Assembly: GCA_000802095.1 (NCBI GenBank)
Contig: JUEB01000011.1
Coordinates: 248,001-312,000, forward strand
DNA: 64,000 nucleotides
From: Peptococcaceae bacterium BICA1-7
GTDB taxonomy: Bacteria > Bacillota > Desulfotomaculia > Desulfotomaculales > Desulfocucumaceae
Direction: 5' to 3'
The notes below the pieces were generated by a model, which was not told the DNA's origin, ran no database searches, and saw nothing but the letters and a program-made list of their open reading frames with translations. Both the position numbers and the translations under genes were made by a program. Each line of letters begins with the position of its first letter. Positions within the stretch are counted from its first letter, which is position 1. Shown piece by piece: positions 61,642 through 64,000 of the stretch.

Positions 61642-62400
61642 TTAATTAACTCCAGCACCGTTATTTTCTTGCGGCACGCCATTATAAGCCTTACCAGCAA
61701 AATATTTCACCAGCCCCCCATAAACTGCAAAGGCTACCTTACTCTGGTAGGCCGGATCAAGCAAAAGCTTTTCCTCGGAGGGATTGGAAAGAAAACCTAC
61801 CTCCACTATAATGGCCGGCACCTTTGAGCGCCTTATAAAATAGTCAATCTCCTTTGGCTTTCTTTTTGTATTTCCCAATATTCTGGACAATTCCTCCTGA
61901 ACAACCGAGCTTAAGAGCTTTCCATCCTCGGACCCCGGCTGGGAAAAGGTCTGCGCTCCCCGCTGCCCTCTGTCATGAATAAAGCTGTTGGCATGAATGC
62001 TGACAAAGGCGTCTGCGTTGTTGCTGTTGGCTATCTCTACACGCCTGGTCAGGTCTGAGCGCTTTTTATGAGGCGCCTCGGGGTCCGCCAGCCACATATC
62101 GCAGTCCCTGGTAAGTAAAACCGATGCCCCTGCCTGTCCAAGCATGTACGCAAGCTTTTTGGAAATCTCCAGGGTAATATCCTTTTCCTCTGCCCCTGAT
62201 GAGCCTCTGGAGCCCGGGTCCTTTCCGCCGTGGCCCGGGTCTATTACTATCACTTTACCCGCCATGGCCGTAGAAAGGGCTTCAACTGACCTTCTGTCCA
62301 GCTCAAAGGAAACCTTTATCCAGGACCCGTAGATCAGCCCTGCCAGCAGTACAGCCACAGCAGCATATCTGAATTTGAATCTAAAAACTTTTATCGGCAC
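61642..62400 (-). CDS. cwlD: N-acetylmuramoyl-L-alanine amidase CwlD
   Basis: A 252-residue amidase. An N-terminal membrane anchor (RYAAVAVLLAGLIYGSWIKV) is followed by the zinc domain: IDPGHGGKDPGSRG (about 52-65), SIHANSF near 129 and VEVGFLSNPSEE near 198-209. CwlD makes muramic delta-lactam in spore cortex, so the organism is inferred to form spores. GTG at 62400 has GGGGGG upstream. It follows rpsI, with a terminator between. Confidence 0.9.
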   Translation of the reverse strand: MPIKVFRFKFRYAAVAVLLAGLIYGSWIKVSFELDRRSVEALSTAMAGKVIVIDPGHGGKDPGSRGSSGAEEKDITLEISKKLAYMLGQAGASVLLTRDCDMWLADPEAPHKKRSDLTRRVEIANSNNADAFVSIHANSFIHDRGQRGAQTFSQPGSEDGKLLSSVVQEELSRILGNTKRKPKEIDYFIRRSKVPAIIVEVGFLSNPSEEKLLLDPAYQSKVAFAVYGGLVKYFAGKAYNGVPQENNGAGVN

Positions 62401-62507
62401 TTTTATCCCCCCGGCAGATCCATTCAGGCGAGTGGTGAATCCTATTTCCCTCTTCCAACTTCTCACCTCTCACATCTCAAATATATGTCCGGGCAGGAAT
62501 AAATATG

Positions 62508-62535
62508 TAAAAAAGGAAGGCATAGCCTTCCTTTT
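62508..62535 (-). terminator. terminator of rplM-rpsI
   Basis: On the minus strand AAAAGGAAGGC pairs with GCCTTCCTTTT (loop TAT), followed by TT. Confidence 0.88.
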
Positions 62536-62555
62536 CCGGTATTTGTATATATTCT

Positions 62556-62948
62556 CTAACGCTTGGAGTACTGCGGAGCCCTTCTGGCCTTTTTCAGTCC
62601 GTACTTTCTTCTTTCCTTCATACGTGGGTCTCTGGTCAGAAAACCGGCCTTTTTTAGGATGGGACGCAGATTGGGATCAGCCTGGATCAGGGCCCTGGCT
62701 ATACCGAGCCTTACAGCGCCCGCCTGGCCGCTTACTCCGCCGCCATGGGCTTTCACCATCACATCAAATTTGCCGGTGGTGCCGGTCAGCTCTAAAGGCT
62801 GGCGGATAATCATCTCCAGCACTCTCCGTCCGAAATACTCCAGCACTCCCTTATTGTTTATGGAAACCTTTCCCTCTCCGGGATTGATAAATACTCTGGC
62901 TACCGCGTTCTTTCTTCTGCCCGTGCCATAAAACTTTACCTGGGACAC
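62556..62948 (-). CDS. rpsI: 30S ribosomal protein S9
   Basis: A 130-residue ribosomal protein. [21 protein letters not shown] (about 6-26), [23 protein letters not shown] (about 69-91) and the basic tail [20 protein letters not shown] are diagnostic. The C-terminal arm contacts the P-site tRNA. It follows rplM by 26 bases. Confidence 0.98.
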   Translation of the reverse strand: MSQVKFYGTGRRKNAVARVFINPGEGKVSINNKGVLEYFGRRVLEMIIRQPLELTGTTGKFDVMVKAHGGGVSGQAGAVRLGIARALIQADPNLRPILKKAGFLTRDPRMKERRKYGLKKARRAPQYSKR

Positions 62949-62974
62949 TTATTCATTTCCCCCTTTCCAAATCC

Positions 62975-63403
62975 TTATATTGACCATGCTTCAGGCAACT
63001 GAGCCTGGTGCGGGTGATCCGGTCCACTGTATACCTTAAGCTTCCTGGCCATGGCCGCCCCCAGACGGTTATGGGGCAGCATGCCCACAATGGCCTTTCT
63101 CACAGCCAGCTCTGGCCTTGTGGCCATCAGGGTTGAATAATTAATTACCTTAAGTCCCCCCGGGTAGCCGCTGTGCCTGTATAATTTTTTATTCTGAAGC
63201 TTGTTGCCGGTCAAAACTATTTTGTCGGCGTTAATTATAATGACGTGGTCACCGGTATCAACATTTGGGGTATAGGTGGGACGGTGTTTTCCCCTCAGTA
63301 TACTGGCGGCTTCGGTAGCCAGTCTGCCCAGTACCTTACCCTCGGCGTCCAGGACGTACCACTTTTTTTCCAGTTCGCCCGGCTTTGCCATAAAAGACTT
63401 CAT
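62975..63403 (-). CDS. rplM: 50S ribosomal protein L13
   Basis: A 142-residue protein with [35 protein letters not shown] (about 13-47), [20 protein letters not shown] and [18 protein letters not shown] with AGGAGGG upstream. It has its own promoter and a leader of about 190 bases, which may be an L13 autoregulatory leader. Confidence 0.98.
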   Translation of the reverse strand: MKSFMAKPGELEKKWYVLDAEGKVLGRLATEAASILRGKHRPTYTPNVDTGDHVIIINADKIVLTGNKLQNKKLYRHSGYPGGLKVINYSTLMATRPELAVRKAIVGMLPHNRLGAAMARKLKVYSGPDHPHQAQLPEAWSI

Positions 63404-63594
63404 TTTCTTATCCCTCCTGAAAAAGCTAAAACAAAATTAAGTGGTCTATTTATACTAACCCGTTAAAAGTTCCTGCCAGTATTTGAATCCCGCTCTATCC
63501 GAGAAAGGCCGGGGCTCAACCGCCCTACCGGTTAGAGGGGTAAATCAGTTACCAAAAGAACGCCCCATCCTGGACAAGGCTTTGGCGATCTCAC
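63404..63594 (-). promoter_or_regulatory. rplM 5' leader, possibly an L13-leader RNA
   Basis: About 190 bases lie between the predicted transcription start and the L13 start codon, with AACCG/CGGTT and CCGG-rich hairpin potential at 63500-63540. L13 leaders that bind L13 are known in Firmicutes; no match could be run here. Confidence 0.4.
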
Positions 63595-63600
63595 ACAAGT

Positions 63601-63629
63601 ATTTTAATACTACCGACTACCCGTGTCAA
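63601..63629 (-). promoter_or_regulatory. sigma-A promoter of rplM-rpsI
   Basis: On the minus strand TTGACA (63624-63629), 17 bases, TAAAAT (63601-63606): near-perfect. Confidence 0.85.
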
Positions 63630-63677
63630 GAAATCTCAAAAACGGGACCCTTTGCTTAAAAAATTTCACGGCTTATA

Positions 63678-64000
63678 TTAATAGAAAACTTTCATCAGGC
63701 ACAGTCCCTGGGGAGGAGCCGTAGGTCCCGCCCTGGTCCTGTCTTTGGAGTCCAGTATACCGCTAATAGCTCCCGGTGGATGTTTGTGCAAACCTATATT
63801 AAGCAGCGTGCCCACCATAATACGGACCATATTATAGAGAAATCCGTCCCCCCGGAAGAAAAGCTGAATATTGTCTCCCCTATGCTCTATCCTTATGTCA
63901 TACAGCGTCCTTACCGTGGTCTTTACCGGGGATCCCTCGGCCTTGAAGGCCAAAAAATCATGTTTGCCCAAAAGAAGTCGAGACTCCCGGCGGATAGCCT
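63678..64000 (-). CDS. truA: tRNA pseudouridine synthase TruA, C-terminal part (cut by window edge)
   Basis: The frame continues from the right edge: AIRRESRLLLGKHDFLAFKAEG leads into the body VRTLYDIRIEHRGDNIQLFFRGDGFLYNMVRIMVGTLLNIG and the end PPQGLCLMKVFY. GKHDFxAF and FLYNMVRIMVG are TruA signatures. It modifies U38-40 in the anticodon arm of tRNA. The N-terminus lies outside. Confidence 0.92.
   Translation of the reverse strand, partial: AIRRESRLLLGKHDFLAFKAEGSPVKTTVRTLYDIRIEHRGDNIQLFFRGDGFLYNMVRIMVGTLLNIGLHKHPPGAISGILDSKDRTRAGPTAPPQGLCLMKVFY

Overview
The window looks like a chromosome segment of an anaerobic, spore-forming Firmicute of the Desulfotomaculum/Pelotomaculum (Peptococcaceae) type. 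Support: strong GGAGG ribosome binding sites with frequent TTG/GTG starts, a CIRCE-controlled groESL, cwlD, S-layer homology domains, a large molybdenum/selenium formate dehydrogenase complement and no rRNA or phage genes. The genus is an inference.

Layout. 1-4.3 kb: a WalJ/YycJ-like hydrolase, two toxin-antitoxin pairs, a tRNA-Thr and small unknowns. 4.3-4.6 kb: a highly structured RNA resembling a HEARO/IscB omega RNA, with no nuclease gene beside it. 4.7-8.7 kb: ogt, cysK, groEL-groES. 8.9-14 kb: molybdenum cofactor genes (mogA, fdhD, a MoeA-periplasmic-binding fusion, moeA). 14-20 kb: a SRPBCC/DUF3995 cluster with one frameshifted gene, an ArsA-type ATPase with its MarR regulator, and an acyl-CoA ligase. 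20-25.8 kb: two more MoeA-like genes and a selenocysteine formate dehydrogenase, preceded by two copies of a Moco-riboswitch-like RNA, each followed by a terminator-like hairpin. 25.8-32.5 kb: mobB, an RND efflux operon with its TetR regulator, mobA and an ECF sigma factor. 33-40 kb: a second operon (nuoE, nuoF, a truncated FdhA-like ferredoxin subunit and a second selenocysteine FdhA), typical of an NAD-linked, possibly electron-bifurcating, formate dehydrogenase.

40.3-46 kb (plus strand): an ArsR regulator with a near-consensus promoter, a small CxxU selenoprotein of the AhpD/CMD family read through an in-frame UGA, a DGC-domain protein, a NapH-like polyferredoxin, a flavin/PNPOx protein, a two-subunit CoA-transferase and a YedF-type selenium-metabolism protein. 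46-64 kb: phenylacetate-CoA ligase with an ACT protein, a radical SAM/PDZ protein, tsaD, an Old-Yellow-Enzyme family protein, a sirtuin that seems to start at AUU, several unknowns, an SLH protein, an AraC/EamA pair, sodA, cwlD, rpsI-rplM and the end of truA.

The genes fit together around formate metabolism: cofactor synthesis (mogA, moeA paralogues, mobA, mobB), sulfuration (fdhD), two Sec-containing catalytic subunits and a cofactor-sensing leader. Gene gaps carry a dispersed family of degenerate 7-bp tandem repeats. Coordinates, motifs and hairpins were read by eye; no homology search was run.
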